Below are positions 1 through 6,678 of a stretch of DNA of 16,617 nt, in pieces. This DNA is from Phycisphaerae bacterium (GTDB taxonomy: Bacteria; Planctomycetota; Phycisphaerae; Sedimentisphaerales; SG8-4). Location: NCBI GenBank assembly GCA_030603035.1, contig JAUVYQ010000047.1, forward strand, positions 1 to 16,617, read 5' to 3'. The notes below the pieces were generated by a model. The model saw nothing but the letters and a program-made list of their open reading frames with translations, was not told where the DNA came from and did no database searches. The position numbers and the translations under genes are program-made. Each line of letters starts with the position of its first letter. The first letter of the stretch is position 1.

Positions 1-90
1 ATTCTGCCGATGTTGTTAGTAATCATATCGATTCCTTTCGATTGAAGGGCAATGTTAATTGTTACTCTTACCCCTCACATCGGCAGGAAT
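1..90. repeat. Imperfect inverted repeat, possible hairpin or element end
   Basis: CTGCCGATGT at 4-13 is matched perfectly by ACATCGGCAG at 77-86. Pairing continues to ATT/AAT on the outside if one base is bulged, giving 13 paired positions. The 63-nt loop contains TCGATT twice. It could fold as a long-loop hairpin in RNA or mark a small element; the left side is cut by the window edge. Confidence 0.35.
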
Positions 91-210
91 CGTTATATAT
101 CTACACCCACCCCATTTGTTACCCTGATTTGAACCAAGCCGTTTTTTGCCACAGATTTCACGGATTGTTTGTTTTTTTAACTACGGATTAACACGGATTT
201 GCACTGATTA

Positions 211-240
211 CCTGATAACCTGCTAACCTGCTAACCTGTC
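211..240. repeat. Short tandem repeat, 8-nt unit
   Basis: Nearly four copies of an 8-nt unit: CCTGATAA at 211-218, CCTGCTAA at 219-226 and 227-234, and a partial CCTGTC at 235-240. It is intergenic with no coding context. It sits next to CACGGATT-type degenerate repeats, so it is probably part of the same kind of spacer sequence. Confidence 0.6.
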
Positions 241-351
241 CCTTTGTGTTTTCTGTGTCTTTTTGCGAGGATTTTTTAACCACAAAGCCCGTTGAGAAAA
301 AATCTAAAGTTAAAAATCAGAAAGTAAAATGACAAATCAAAATTCAAAAAT

Positions 352-420
352 GGAGATTGCTTCGGTCGCTTCCTCCTTCGCCAAGGCTTCGGAGGACAAG
401 TTGCTCCCTCGCAATGACAT
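352..420. repeat. Composite palindromic interspersed repeat (REP-like)
   Basis: The outer arms ATTGC (356-360) and GCAAT (411-415) enclose a second palindrome: CCTCC (372-376), TTC, GCC (380-382), AA, GGC (385-387), TTC, GGAGG (391-395). The inner fold is a 5-bp stem, a symmetric 3x3 internal loop and a 3-bp stem. On the minus strand the outer part contains the words CATTGCGAGGGAGC and CGAAGCAATCTCC. I recognise these, from memory, as a repeat family scattered through many bacterial genomes. It lies just downstream of ispD and could help end or protect that transcript, but this is inference. Confidence 0.55.
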
Positions 421-500
421 TTTGCATATTGCAATGTAATTTTGATATTTGAATTTTTTCCTTTACGCAATACGATATACGCACAACGCAATACGAAAAT

Positions 501-1265
501 CTACCATTGGGCTTCGATGTATGGGCCGGTGGGGCCTTGGGGTCTGGGTTTCGGCCGGGACTTGAGGATGGCTTCGGCAATTGCAATATCACTTTGACGG
601 GTAATCTTGATATTCGAAGGGTCCGTCTCGACAATTGATACTTTCTCTCCAAGCGCTTCGACAAGCTGGGAGTCATCGCTGATTTTGCTTTTCCGTAAGG
701 GATGGCCAAGTCCATTATCCAGATTCTTTAAGCTCTCGTATGCTTTCTTTAGCAATTCGGCTTTGAAGACCTGCGGAGTTTGGGCTTCGTAAAGACCGAC
801 TCTATCAACGGTTTTGATTATCGTATTATCCCTGGCCTGTTTTATCGTTGCCGCAACGGGGCAGGCCAGTATTGCTGCACCGGTTTTAGCAGCAGCAACG
901 AAACAATCATCAATCCACTGCTTCGTTACACAGCATCGCACAGCATCGTGGACGGCGATAAGGTCAATATCATGTTTGATAAGTTCGAGCGCCTTTTTAA
1001 CGGTGTCAAAACGCTCGGCGCCGCCAAAACAGATTTTTACGTTGTAAAATTTTAAGTTAGGGCCCCATTTGATATTTACCAGCTCTTCGTCTTCGGGCGC
1101 AATAGCTAAAAGAGTTTGTTTTACGTCGTCGCGGTCGGCGAAAAACTCGACGCTTCGCAGAAAGACCGCTCTGCCGGCCACATCAACGAATGGCTTTTTT
1201 CTCTTTCCGCCGAATCGCCTGCTGCCCCCCGCAGCACAAATAATCGCAGCAATGTTTTTGGACAC
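501..1265 (-). CDS. ispD: 2-C-methyl-D-erythritol 4-phosphate cytidylyltransferase
   Basis: IspD joins CTP and methylerythritol 4-phosphate to give CDP-methylerythritol and pyrophosphate, the third step of the MEP isoprenoid pathway, in the cytoplasm. Seen from the chosen start: the glycine-rich nucleotide loop AAGGSRRFGGKRKKP at 11-25, a VHDAVR motif at 105-110 (VHDAARP in most members), QTPQVF at 162-167, SDDSQ at 196-200 and NIKIT at 218-222. The protein is 254 residues, slightly longer than the usual 230, because of a short insert near 186-195 and a proline-rich C-terminal tail. The frame can also open at TTG 1289 or GTG 1286. I prefer GTG at 1265 because AGGGG lies 8 nt before it and the family's N-terminus aligns there. 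The sulfatase ends about 85 nt upstream, so the two may be cotranscribed. Confidence 0.93.
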   Translation of the reverse strand: MSKNIAAIICAAGGSRRFGGKRKKPFVDVAGRAVFLRSVEFFADRDDVKQTLLAIAPEDEELVNIKWGPNLKFYNVKICFGGAERFDTVKKALELIKHDIDLIAVHDAVRCCVTKQWIDDCFVAAAKTGAAILACPVAATIKQARDNTIIKTVDRVGLYEAQTPQVFKAELLKKAYESLKNLDNGLGHPLRKSKISDDSQLVEALGEKVSIVETDPSNIKITRQSDIAIAEAILKSRPKPRPQGPTGPYIEAQW

Positions 1266-1349
1266 AGAAACTACCCCTAAACTCACCAACTATTTAAGGT
1301 ACTCAAATACTTCTGACAAAATGATTTTATCCTCTTGTCTTTGCAAAAG

Positions 1350-2864
1350 CTACAGTCGCAAATACCCGCTGTGCGAAAATTGTTGTCCAAGCTGCAGCAT
1401 ACCGGTTTCAGGGTCTCTCGGACCGGTATCAAACGGGTCATCGGTATCTTTCATCCACTGTTTCAAACGCTTTTCCAGCTTCTTCTGAATACTGGCATAT
1501 TCCTTTTTTCCGGCCAGGTTATACAATTCCCAGCGGTCTTTCTTGCGGTCGAAAAGCCACGGCCCATACTCATTGTCCTTCCATCTGGCATATACCCAGC
1601 GGTCGGTCCGCAGGCCCCTCCAGAAGCCAACCCATTTACCTCGATGGGGCCAGCCCGGGCCGAGAATCTGCAAGTATACAGAATCCGGCTCGTATCCCTT
1701 TTGGCCTCTGACAACGTGCGAAAGGTCTTTGCCCTGAACACCCTCCGGGATATCCACACCGCAAAGACTCAGTAAAGTGGGCATTACGTCCACGCTGCTG
1801 AAGATTGTTTGCGTACGTTTTGGGCCGCCGGCCTGTGCAAGATAGCGCAATATAAAGGGAATATGTATCGACTCCTCAAAGGGCGTGGCTTTACTGGCGC
1901 GCTTTGAATGATGCAGCCACCAGTCACCCGGGTCACCGTAGCCGTGACTTCGCAAATGGTCTCCGTGGTCGGAGGTGAAGCAGACAATTGTATTTTCGGT
2001 TATTCCAAGCTCGTCAAGCTTGGCCATTAGCCGTCCCATTTGGGCATCAAGGGCGGTAATATTACCGTAGTAGGCCGCGAGCTCGTATAGTGCGTAGCCA
2101 GCTAACGGTCTGGGAACGTTTGGACGCAGATCTATCTTAGCGGGGTCATAAGTATTAAATTCATTTGGAAATTGGTCGTATGGCCAATGAGGCGGCCCCC
2201 AGCTTAGAAACAGTGAAAAGGGCGTTCCGTTTTTCTTTTTGCAATTCCGCTCAATAAATTCAATGGCTTTGGAGGTCTCTATTTCCGGCGACCATTTATT
2301 GGTTTGAATGGGCCCTCGCTCGTTTTCGTAGTATCGCACCTGAAAGTAACTGTGGTCGCAATTATGGGCAAACATATAATCCAGGCCATAGCGTTTTTCT
2401 TCGGTGTATGGCCCATAACCTAAATGCCACTTGCCGATATGGGCCGTAGAGTATCCTGCCCGCTTCAGGACCTGATGGATGGTTACCTGGTCTGTCCGCG
2501 GCTTGTATTCATTATCCACAACTCCGTTCTTATGCGGATATTTCCCTGTAATGATCTGGCATCTGTACGGAGAACATATCGGACAGCTTGAAAAGGCCTG
2601 GTCGAATACTATTCCCCGCTCGGCAAGTTTGTCTAAATTCGGGGTCTGTACTATTTTATTTCCACTCGAGCCCAGCTCGCTATAGCGCAGTTGGTCCGCA
2701 AATACATACAGGATATTCGGCTTGGTTTGTTTTCTTTCAGTAGACTTGGCCCCCAATGCCCTCGTGGAAAGCCCAGCTAAGGAAACCGCTACGGTGGTCT
2801 TTGCCGTACTCTTTAGAAAATCACGTCTGTTTAACTTATTGCCGGACTTGTTTTTTCGACCCAT
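1350..2864 (-). CDS. Tat-exported sulfatase (S1 / alkaline phosphatase superfamily)
   Basis: This predicted periplasmic or surface arylsulfatase-type enzyme hydrolyses sulfate esters; the substrate cannot be read from sequence. From the start at 2864 (504 residues), the N-terminus carries a twin-arginine signal, LNRRDFLK at about 11-18, then a hydrophobic stretch. The S1 signature is CSPYR at 97-101, whose cysteine would be converted to formylglycine. Other expected motifs are FADQLR at about 55-60 (metal site, DQ in place of the more usual DD), GKWHLG at 144-149 and TSDHGDH at 298-304. The frame also opens at ATG 2885. The 2864 ATG is preferred because GAGAGGG lies 8 nt before it, while 2885 has no visible ribosome site. 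No formylglycine-generating enzyme is encoded nearby. Planctomycetes usually carry many such sulfatases for algal or mucin polysaccharides. Confidence 0.93.
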   Translation of the reverse strand: MGRKNKSGNKLNRRDFLKSTAKTTVAVSLAGLSTRALGAKSTERKQTKPNILYVFADQLRYSELGSSGNKIVQTPNLDKLAERGIVFDQAFSSCPICSPYRCQIITGKYPHKNGVVDNEYKPRTDQVTIHQVLKRAGYSTAHIGKWHLGYGPYTEEKRYGLDYMFAHNCDHSYFQVRYYENERGPIQTNKWSPEIETSKAIEFIERNCKKKNGTPFSLFLSWGPPHWPYDQFPNEFNTYDPAKIDLRPNVPRPLAGYALYELAAYYGNITALDAQMGRLMAKLDELGITENTIVCFTSDHGDHLRSHGYGDPGDWWLHHSKRASKATPFEESIHIPFILRYLAQAGGPKRTQTIFSSVDVMPTLLSLCGVDIPEGVQGKDLSHVVRGQKGYEPDSVYLQILGPGWPHRGKWVGFWRGLRTDRWVYARWKDNEYGPWLFDRKKDRWELYNLAGKKEYASIQKKLEKRLKQWMKDTDDPFDTGPRDPETGMLQLGQQFSHSGYLRL

Positions 2865-2932
2865 CCAAGGTTCCCTCTCAAGCATAAAATTTATCTACGC
2901 AGGCAGGTAACGACACCGCTGCATGCGATGAT

Positions 2933-2960
2933 ATTATAGCATCTACCGCTACGAAGTCAC
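2933..2960 (-). promoter_or_regulatory. Candidate housekeeping promoter for the sulfatase
   Basis: On the minus strand a perfect TATAAT (2938 to 2933) follows GTGACT (2960 to 2955; 4 of 6 match to TTGACA) with a 16-nt spacer. This places transcription start near 2926, about 60 nt before the preferred ATG. The site lies inside an imperfect inverted repeat, CAGG-taa-CGACACC (2904-2917) and GGTGTCGCCTG (2994-3004). Confidence 0.5.
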
Positions 2961-3045
2961 GCGTTAAATGCGCCTTTGCGACGGCCTGCTTTTGGTGTCG
3001 CCTGTGATTAAAATGCGTTTGCTTCGGTGGTAGCTACGAATGTTA

Positions 3046-3588
3046 CTAAAATTCGATGCCACGTCTTGCGGATATTCCTTTGTCAAAGGGGTGCTTGATT
3101 TTTTTCATTTCCGTTACCAAATCCGCCAGGGCCATCAGCTCTTTAGTTGCACCCCGGCCGGTCAGAACAATTTCGACAGCGGGGTCTCTTTTATCGATAA
3201 TATTCTTGATATCTTCCAACTTGGCCAGGCCTTTTGAAAGGCAAAATACAATCTCGTCAAGTATGACACAATCGTAAAATCTTTTCTCTGCGGTTTGGGC
3301 GATTCTCTCAAGTACCTCGCTGATTGCGGCCTGCATCTCATTGACAGCTTTTTCGTCATCGAGGGATTTAGACATATCCCAGGGCACATCAAGCGCTTCA
3401 ACCCTGATTCTGACCGCGCCCAATTGCAGTGCGAAGCGCTCGCCGATATCAAGCGATGGCGGCTTCAAAAACTGATAAATCAGGACCTTATTTCCCTGGC
3501 CGGCGGCGCGTAGAGCCAGGCCAAACGCAGCGGTGGTTTTGCCCTTGCCATCTCCGGTATAAATCTGAACAAGGCCTTTTTTCAGCAT
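3046..3588 (-). CDS. cobO: Cob(I)alamin adenosyltransferase, CobO/BtuR/CobA type
   Basis: It transfers the 5'-deoxyadenosyl group of ATP to Co(I) corrinoids, making adenosylcobalamin for de novo synthesis or salvage. The protein is 180 residues, normal for the CobO/BtuR family and unlike PduO or EutT. The P-loop is GDGKGKTT at 12-19. VILDEIVFCLSKG at 108-120 carries the acidic Walker-B-like pair. LTGRGA is at 142-147, ADLVTEM at 155-161, and the conserved C-terminal tail GISARRGIEF closes the protein at 171-180. The only ATG consistent with this N-terminus is at 3588, although no good Shine-Dalgarno precedes it; the leader just upstream is A/T-rich. It stands alone between a sulfatase and a secretion operon, with no other cobalamin gene in view. 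Confidence 0.93.
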   Translation of the reverse strand: MLKKGLVQIYTGDGKGKTTAAFGLALRAAGQGNKVLIYQFLKPPSLDIGERFALQLGAVRIRVEALDVPWDMSKSLDDEKAVNEMQAAISEVLERIAQTAEKRFYDCVILDEIVFCLSKGLAKLEDIKNIIDKRDPAVEIVLTGRGATKELMALADLVTEMKKIKHPFDKGISARRGIEF

Positions 3589-3600
3589 AGCAGTATATTA

Positions 3601-3634
3601 AAATTAAAAACTAAAAATTAAAAACTAAAAATTG
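3601..3634. repeat. A-rich degenerate tandem repeat (AAAACTAAAAATT type)
   Basis: The word AAAAACTAAAAATT recurs with a period of about 13 nt directly upstream of cobO. Similar AAACT/AGTTT words occur in other spacers of this window (about 11012-11049, 11642-11684, 15546-15577 and 16020-16043). It forms most of the untranslated leader of cobO. Confidence 0.5.
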
Positions 3635-3671
3635 GAAACCGGAAAACGGATTTCTGTAAGTGTGGCTGGTG

Positions 3672-3694
3672 ATTATAGGTGCGAAATTCGCTCC
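3672..3694 (-). promoter_or_regulatory. Candidate cobO promoter -10 with adjacent operator palindrome
   Basis: On the minus strand a perfect TATAAT (3677 to 3672) directly abuts a 17-bp palindrome at 3678-3694, GGtGCGAAaTTCGCtCC on the plus strand, with a single mismatched pair. No good -35 hexamer is present at the right distance, which fits a regulated promoter. The palindrome occupies the -35/-10 spacer, where a dimeric repressor could act. The regulator is unknown. Transcription from here would give a leader of about 75-80 nt before cobO. Confidence 0.35.
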
Positions 3695-3696
3695 TT

Positions 3697-3777
3697 TTGC
3701 GCTAAAGGGCTGTGAGCACCCCGCAACGCGGGGTTTTGAAAGCCGGCAAGCCGGCTGCTTGCAGCCCTTCCTTCGCA
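3697..3777. repeat. Three-way-junction palindromic element
   Basis: A 13-bp outer stem (3705-3717 with 3757-3769; 11 Watson-Crick pairs and two G-T wobbles) encloses two perfect GC hairpins. These are CCCCGC-aac-GCGGGG (3719-3733) and AGCCGGC-aa-GCCGGCT (3741-3756), the second touching the outer stem with no gap. TGCG (3698-3701) and CGCA (3774-3777) extend the stem beyond an internal loop. GGCTGC-tt-GCAGCC (3753-3766) is a competing hairpin that would break the outer stem. It lies between the last gene of the minus secretion operon and cobO. It could be a transcript-end or RNA-stability element, a mobile REP-like repeat, or a structured RNA. Confidence 0.55.
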
Positions 3778-3854
3778 TCCGTCGTCAGGATTTCAAATGA
3801 AAGGCGAGAATATTGTCGATAACGGCTTTTCCTGCGTGCTGTAGTAATCGCTTT

Positions 3855-4241
3855 CTATTTTAACTCAATATGATACTTATCACTGTGCCTGAGAGTGTGC
3901 CTACTGTGACCGCACGATGCGTCTATCTGAACTTCGGCCTCTTTATCTCTCGGCATAGCTATAATAACGGCTAAAGTTGAGCGACGAATATCCATATCAG
4001 TAACATCCAATTCTATGGTTTTGTTAAAGGTTTCTTTGCTTTCATTTTTGATATTCCGGCTTGTCCAGGCCAAGCCGCTCGCTACGAGGTTCCTCTCAAC
4101 AGCCTCAAGATAAGCGATATTGGATTGGAACAGTATAGTGTTCGCCATACCGCCTAAAACGAACATCTCGGCTCCGACTACCGCTATCACCGTTATTACA
4201 AGTACCAACACAAAACCATTTTGCCGCAGCTTTTTCATCAT
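3855..4241 (-). CDS. Small pseudopilin-like protein, possibly GspK/PilX-like
   Basis: A 128-residue protein with a short basic leader, a glycine-phenylalanine junction (NGF at 8-10) and a hydrophobic helix to about residue 32. This is the shape of a type II secretion or type IV pilus pseudopilin cut by prepilin peptidase after Gly9. Mature residue 5 is Leu instead of Glu, as is usual for GspK, the tip pseudopilin. At 128 residues it is far smaller than typical GspK (about 300), so K-like is based on position and the missing Glu5 only. Its start follows the stop of the J-like gene directly, with GGAGG 11 nt upstream, and it is the last gene of the operon. The remainder of the sequence is not recognisable to me. 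Confidence 0.6.
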   Translation of the reverse strand: MMKKLRQNGFVLVLVITVIAVVGAEMFVLGGMANTILFQSNIAYLEAVERNLVASGLAWTSRNIKNESKETFNKTIELDVTDMDIRRSTLAVIIAMPRDKEAEVQIDASCGHSRHTLRHSDKYHIELK

Positions 4242-4766
4242 TTACTTCACAGCCTCCGGTAAAGCACCCACAAAATACAGATGAGAATTCGCCATCTTCT
4301 TTTGCCGGTGCCCCCGAACCTCATACTCTATGTGGGTTCTAACCTCCACAGCATAAGCTTTGTCGTCGCCTCTGGCGAGCCGCCATTCTACTTTGGCGTG
4401 AGGCACCGACCAAACTCTCGTATCCTCCCCGCCGTTTTCCTGAGGTCGCCTCTGGCGACTTAACCTGCGTCTGAGCACCTCGCCGTTTTTCAACTGATAG
4501 CAAATCATAGCATCCGGCAATTCAATTAAAAGCAGGTCATCGTCCGTAGTGTACCCTGCAAACGACTCCGGCAATCCTTTCGCTACATCAATATCTTTAC
4601 GCATTTGCCCAAGCATACTGAGCAGGCTTGTGTTCTCCTGTACAACACGGTAGGACTTCGGAATATCGGTAATAACCGTGGTGAACAATCCGGCGAAAGC
4701 AACCGAAACGGATGCGAAGACAACCATTACTGTCAACAACTCTACCAATGAAAAGGCCTTACGCAT
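4242..4766 (-). CDS. Minor pseudopilin, GspJ/PilW-like
   Basis: A 174-residue protein with a class III signal: MRKA then FSLVELLTVMVVF, with Glu at mature position 5 and a hydrophobic helix to about residue 30. The residue before the cleavage site is Ala4, not the usual Gly. The C-terminal domain (residues 45-170) is soluble and of mixed composition. Length and position, between I-like and K-like genes, match GspJ, which joins GspI and GspK in the pseudopilus tip. The start ATG at 4766 has GAGGAG 8 nt upstream. The gene begins 2 nt after the stop of the previous one and abuts the next, so the operon is translationally tight. Confidence 0.7.
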   Translation of the reverse strand: MRKAFSLVELLTVMVVFASVSVAFAGLFTTVITDIPKSYRVVQENTSLLSMLGQMRKDIDVAKGLPESFAGYTTDDDLLLIELPDAMICYQLKNGEVLRRRLSRQRRPQENGGEDTRVWSVPHAKVEWRLARGDDKAYAVEVRTHIEYEVRGHRQKKMANSHLYFVGALPEAVK

Positions 4767-4768
4767 CT

Positions 4769-5167
4769 CTACTGCTCCTCCCCTAAAATATATCTGGACA
4801 ACTGAACCTTCACTTCCTTGCGAAAGCTCTTACCGCTTGCCGTCACTTTTACCAATTTCATCCCCTCCCATTGACCAGCTCCTTCGGACTGTTGAATTGA
4901 AATGCTCACCTTAGGCCAAAGCCGTTTAAGAGCTTCGTCAGGAATTGGCCTGCCCGTTATCGCTATGCTGTCAAGCTCCGCCTGGGCTGCTGCTATACAG
5001 CGCTGCCTTAGCAACTGGTAATGATTGAACTTTGCAAATCCGTGCAGTGACAATGCCAGCCCAGTTAGAAGAATTCCCAAAACACTCAATCCAACAACCA
5101 AGTCGGTAAATAAGAAACCGCCGTTTTTTTTGTTTTCCACAGGATACCTTACGGTATTACCAAACAT
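4769..5167 (-). CDS. Minor pseudopilin, GspI/PilV-like
   Basis: A 132-residue protein. The long leader of about 17 residues ends in KNGG and is followed by FLFTDLVVGLSVLGILLTGLAL, a typical pseudopilin helix. Mature position 5 is Asp instead of the nearly invariant Glu. The soluble part (about 45-132) is short, in the size range of GspI. It contains a CIAAAQAELDSIAITGRPI stretch resembling the post-helix region of I-type pseudopilins (A-ExxLds), which supports the call. It lies 21 nt downstream of the second GspF-like gene and 2 nt before the J-like gene. AGGG lies about 7 nt ahead of its ATG. Confidence 0.68.
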   Translation of the reverse strand: MFGNTVRYPVENKKNGGFLFTDLVVGLSVLGILLTGLALSLHGFAKFNHYQLLRQRCIAAAQAELDSIAITGRPIPDEALKRLWPKVSISIQQSEGAGQWEGMKLVKVTASGKSFRKEVKVQLSRYILGEEQ

Positions 5168-5188
5168 AACTTTGCCCTATTTACGGTA

Positions 5189-6667
5189 CTATGGCGTTAC
5201 AAGGTTCGCCAAATGATTAATAATCGTGACCATAGGGGAAAATATGGCGTACACTATGAAGCCTACCATTGCTCCCATAATAAGCGTTACACAAGGCCAC
5301 ATTATGAACCTGGCAAGATTGACGCGGTAATTATAGTTTGAACGATAGAACGACTCGAGTGTCTCAAGAATCGCCAGGGTATTGCCCTGATTGACCCGGT
5401 CATCCGCCGTAAGGCGTCCCCCTTGGGAGAAAGCCCACGCCAGGGTATTTCCTAATCTGCTTTCCCTGGCTGCAACGGCAATATTGTTACCGGCCTCTAC
5501 CTTTGTCAGCCATTTTTGCAGTCGTTTTTTGAAACGGTTGTTCACATCGAGGTTAAGTGTGTTAGCGATAGCGTCATTGACCGTACAGCCGGCATTAAGT
5601 GACAGCCGCAGTAGCTCTACCATTTGCACCATCGAATAATTTTTCTCAAACCAGTGCAGGATGGGCAGATGCCATTTAATAAAATCACCAATTTGCGAAA
5701 TCAGATAAGGTTTCTGCGCCCGACGAGGCCTAAACCTGATGCGAATCGAAACTGGAACAACCACAAAAACTATGAATGCAATTACTGCCCAAACTAACCA
5801 CCCAATTTCATACGCAATAAAATGCGTGATATTCAACACAACTCGAGTAGCAACTGGAAGCTGTGCCCCCTCTAACATTTCTGCTAAGATACTCTCAAAC
5901 TGCGGAATAACAAATGTCATTAATGCCCACAACATAAAAAACATAAAAACTATTAAAACTACCGGATAAAGCGGGTGAATCGGCCTGACTTTTCTGCTTT
6001 CGTCGGCTTTGACGGCCATATCCGCTTCAATTGCGCCGATAGCAAGTGGAAGCTGGTCAATCCGCTCGGCGGCAGCTATCATTGCCGCCGCATAACCGGG
6101 ACATTTCGGATAGCCCCGTTTGAGCGATTCGCTCAATGAGCAGCCCTGGACCAGCCATTTTTTTATTCTTCGCAGGATTCTTGCGCGGCTGTCTGCTCGC
6201 CCGCTTGCTGCTGATTCGAGGGCCATAGGCAACGGCAGATTCTGCCGCATACTCGAACCAATCGTCGAGATAACATACGCAGCGGTCGCGTGACGGGATG
6301 TTAAACCATAGCTTATGACCGAGCCTATGAATATAACAAAAAACACAAATACAAAGAAGCCCAGAGGGCCAAACACAACAACTGCGGTCACCAATATTAG
6401 TGAGCACACAATGCCTATGAGTATGCACTTTGCTGTTATCTGAGGCCATTGTTCAGAATCAGGTTCACGTCTTGACATTACCACAGCTATCAGTGTCACA
6501 AAGAAGATAATTGGTGCAATTGCCATAGCAGCAACGGAATCGGCTTCGCCAGAAATACAAAAAAGTAAAAAGCTCACAAACGGCGATGTAATCAGGGCGA
6601 TACCCGGCTTCTTAAGACCCAGGAATACAAAGAGAGCCAACAGCAATATTGCTATAACTATAAGCAT
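5189..6667 (-). CDS. Enlarged GspF-family inner-membrane protein
   Basis: A 492-residue polytopic protein related to GspF/PilC, the platform protein that couples the secretion ATPase to pseudopilus assembly. Residues 1-125 hold four or five hydrophobic segments (about 1-20, 24-42, 47-64, 82-103, 105-125) that normal GspF lacks. Two GspF-type repeats follow. The first, at about 134-275, includes QNLPLPMALESAA and the post-helix VIPQFESILAEM. The second, at about 345-485, starts MVELLRLSLNAGCTVNDAI and ends in a transmembrane helix. The phrase FVIPQFESILAEMLEGAQLP closely parallels the neighbouring 400-residue GspF (IIPQFEPVLTEMVEGARLP), so the two are probably ancient duplicates. It begins 11 nt after that gene's stop. 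Confidence 0.8.
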   Translation of the reverse strand: MLIVIAILLLALFVFLGLKKPGIALITSPFVSFLLFCISGEADSVAAMAIAPIIFFVTLIAVVMSRREPDSEQWPQITAKCILIGIVCSLILVTAVVVFGPLGFFVFVFFVIFIGSVISYGLTSRHATAAYVISTIGSSMRQNLPLPMALESAASGRADSRARILRRIKKWLVQGCSLSESLKRGYPKCPGYAAAMIAAAERIDQLPLAIGAIEADMAVKADESRKVRPIHPLYPVVLIVFMFFMLWALMTFVIPQFESILAEMLEGAQLPVATRVVLNITHFIAYEIGWLVWAVIAFIVFVVVPVSIRIRFRPRRAQKPYLISQIGDFIKWHLPILHWFEKNYSMVQMVELLRLSLNAGCTVNDAIANTLNLDVNNRFKKRLQKWLTKVEAGNNIAVAARESRLGNTLAWAFSQGGRLTADDRVNQGNTLAILETLESFYRSNYNYRVNLARFIMWPCVTLIMGAMVGFIVYAIFSPMVTIINHLANLVTP

Positions 6668-6678
6668 ACTCTAACCCA

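Larger units (their letters stand above)
1..500. other. Gene-free left flank rich in short repeats
   Basis: I see no convincing gene in these 500 bases; the open frames here are short and read through repeats. The stretch lies downstream of ispD, which ends at 501 on the minus strand. It holds an inverted repeat at 1-90, degenerate CACAGAT/CACGGAT-type words at about 149-205, an 8-nt tandem repeat at 211-240, a composite palindromic repeat at 352-420 and ACGCAATACG-type words at 473-496. The T-run at 272-277 has no strong hairpin in front of it, so no clear terminator for a neighbouring gene can be named. Confidence 0.6.

Noticed and set aside
1..500. CRISPR array or insertion sequence
   Set aside because: The repeats are short, degenerate and without regular unique spacers. 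No transposase frame or target duplication is visible.
3589..3854. Cobalamin riboswitch upstream of cobO
   Set aside because: The spacer is structured, but on the minus strand I find no B12-box (GCCACTG) or the usual GGGAA-type core. The strong structure also lies upstream of the likely -10, outside the mRNA.
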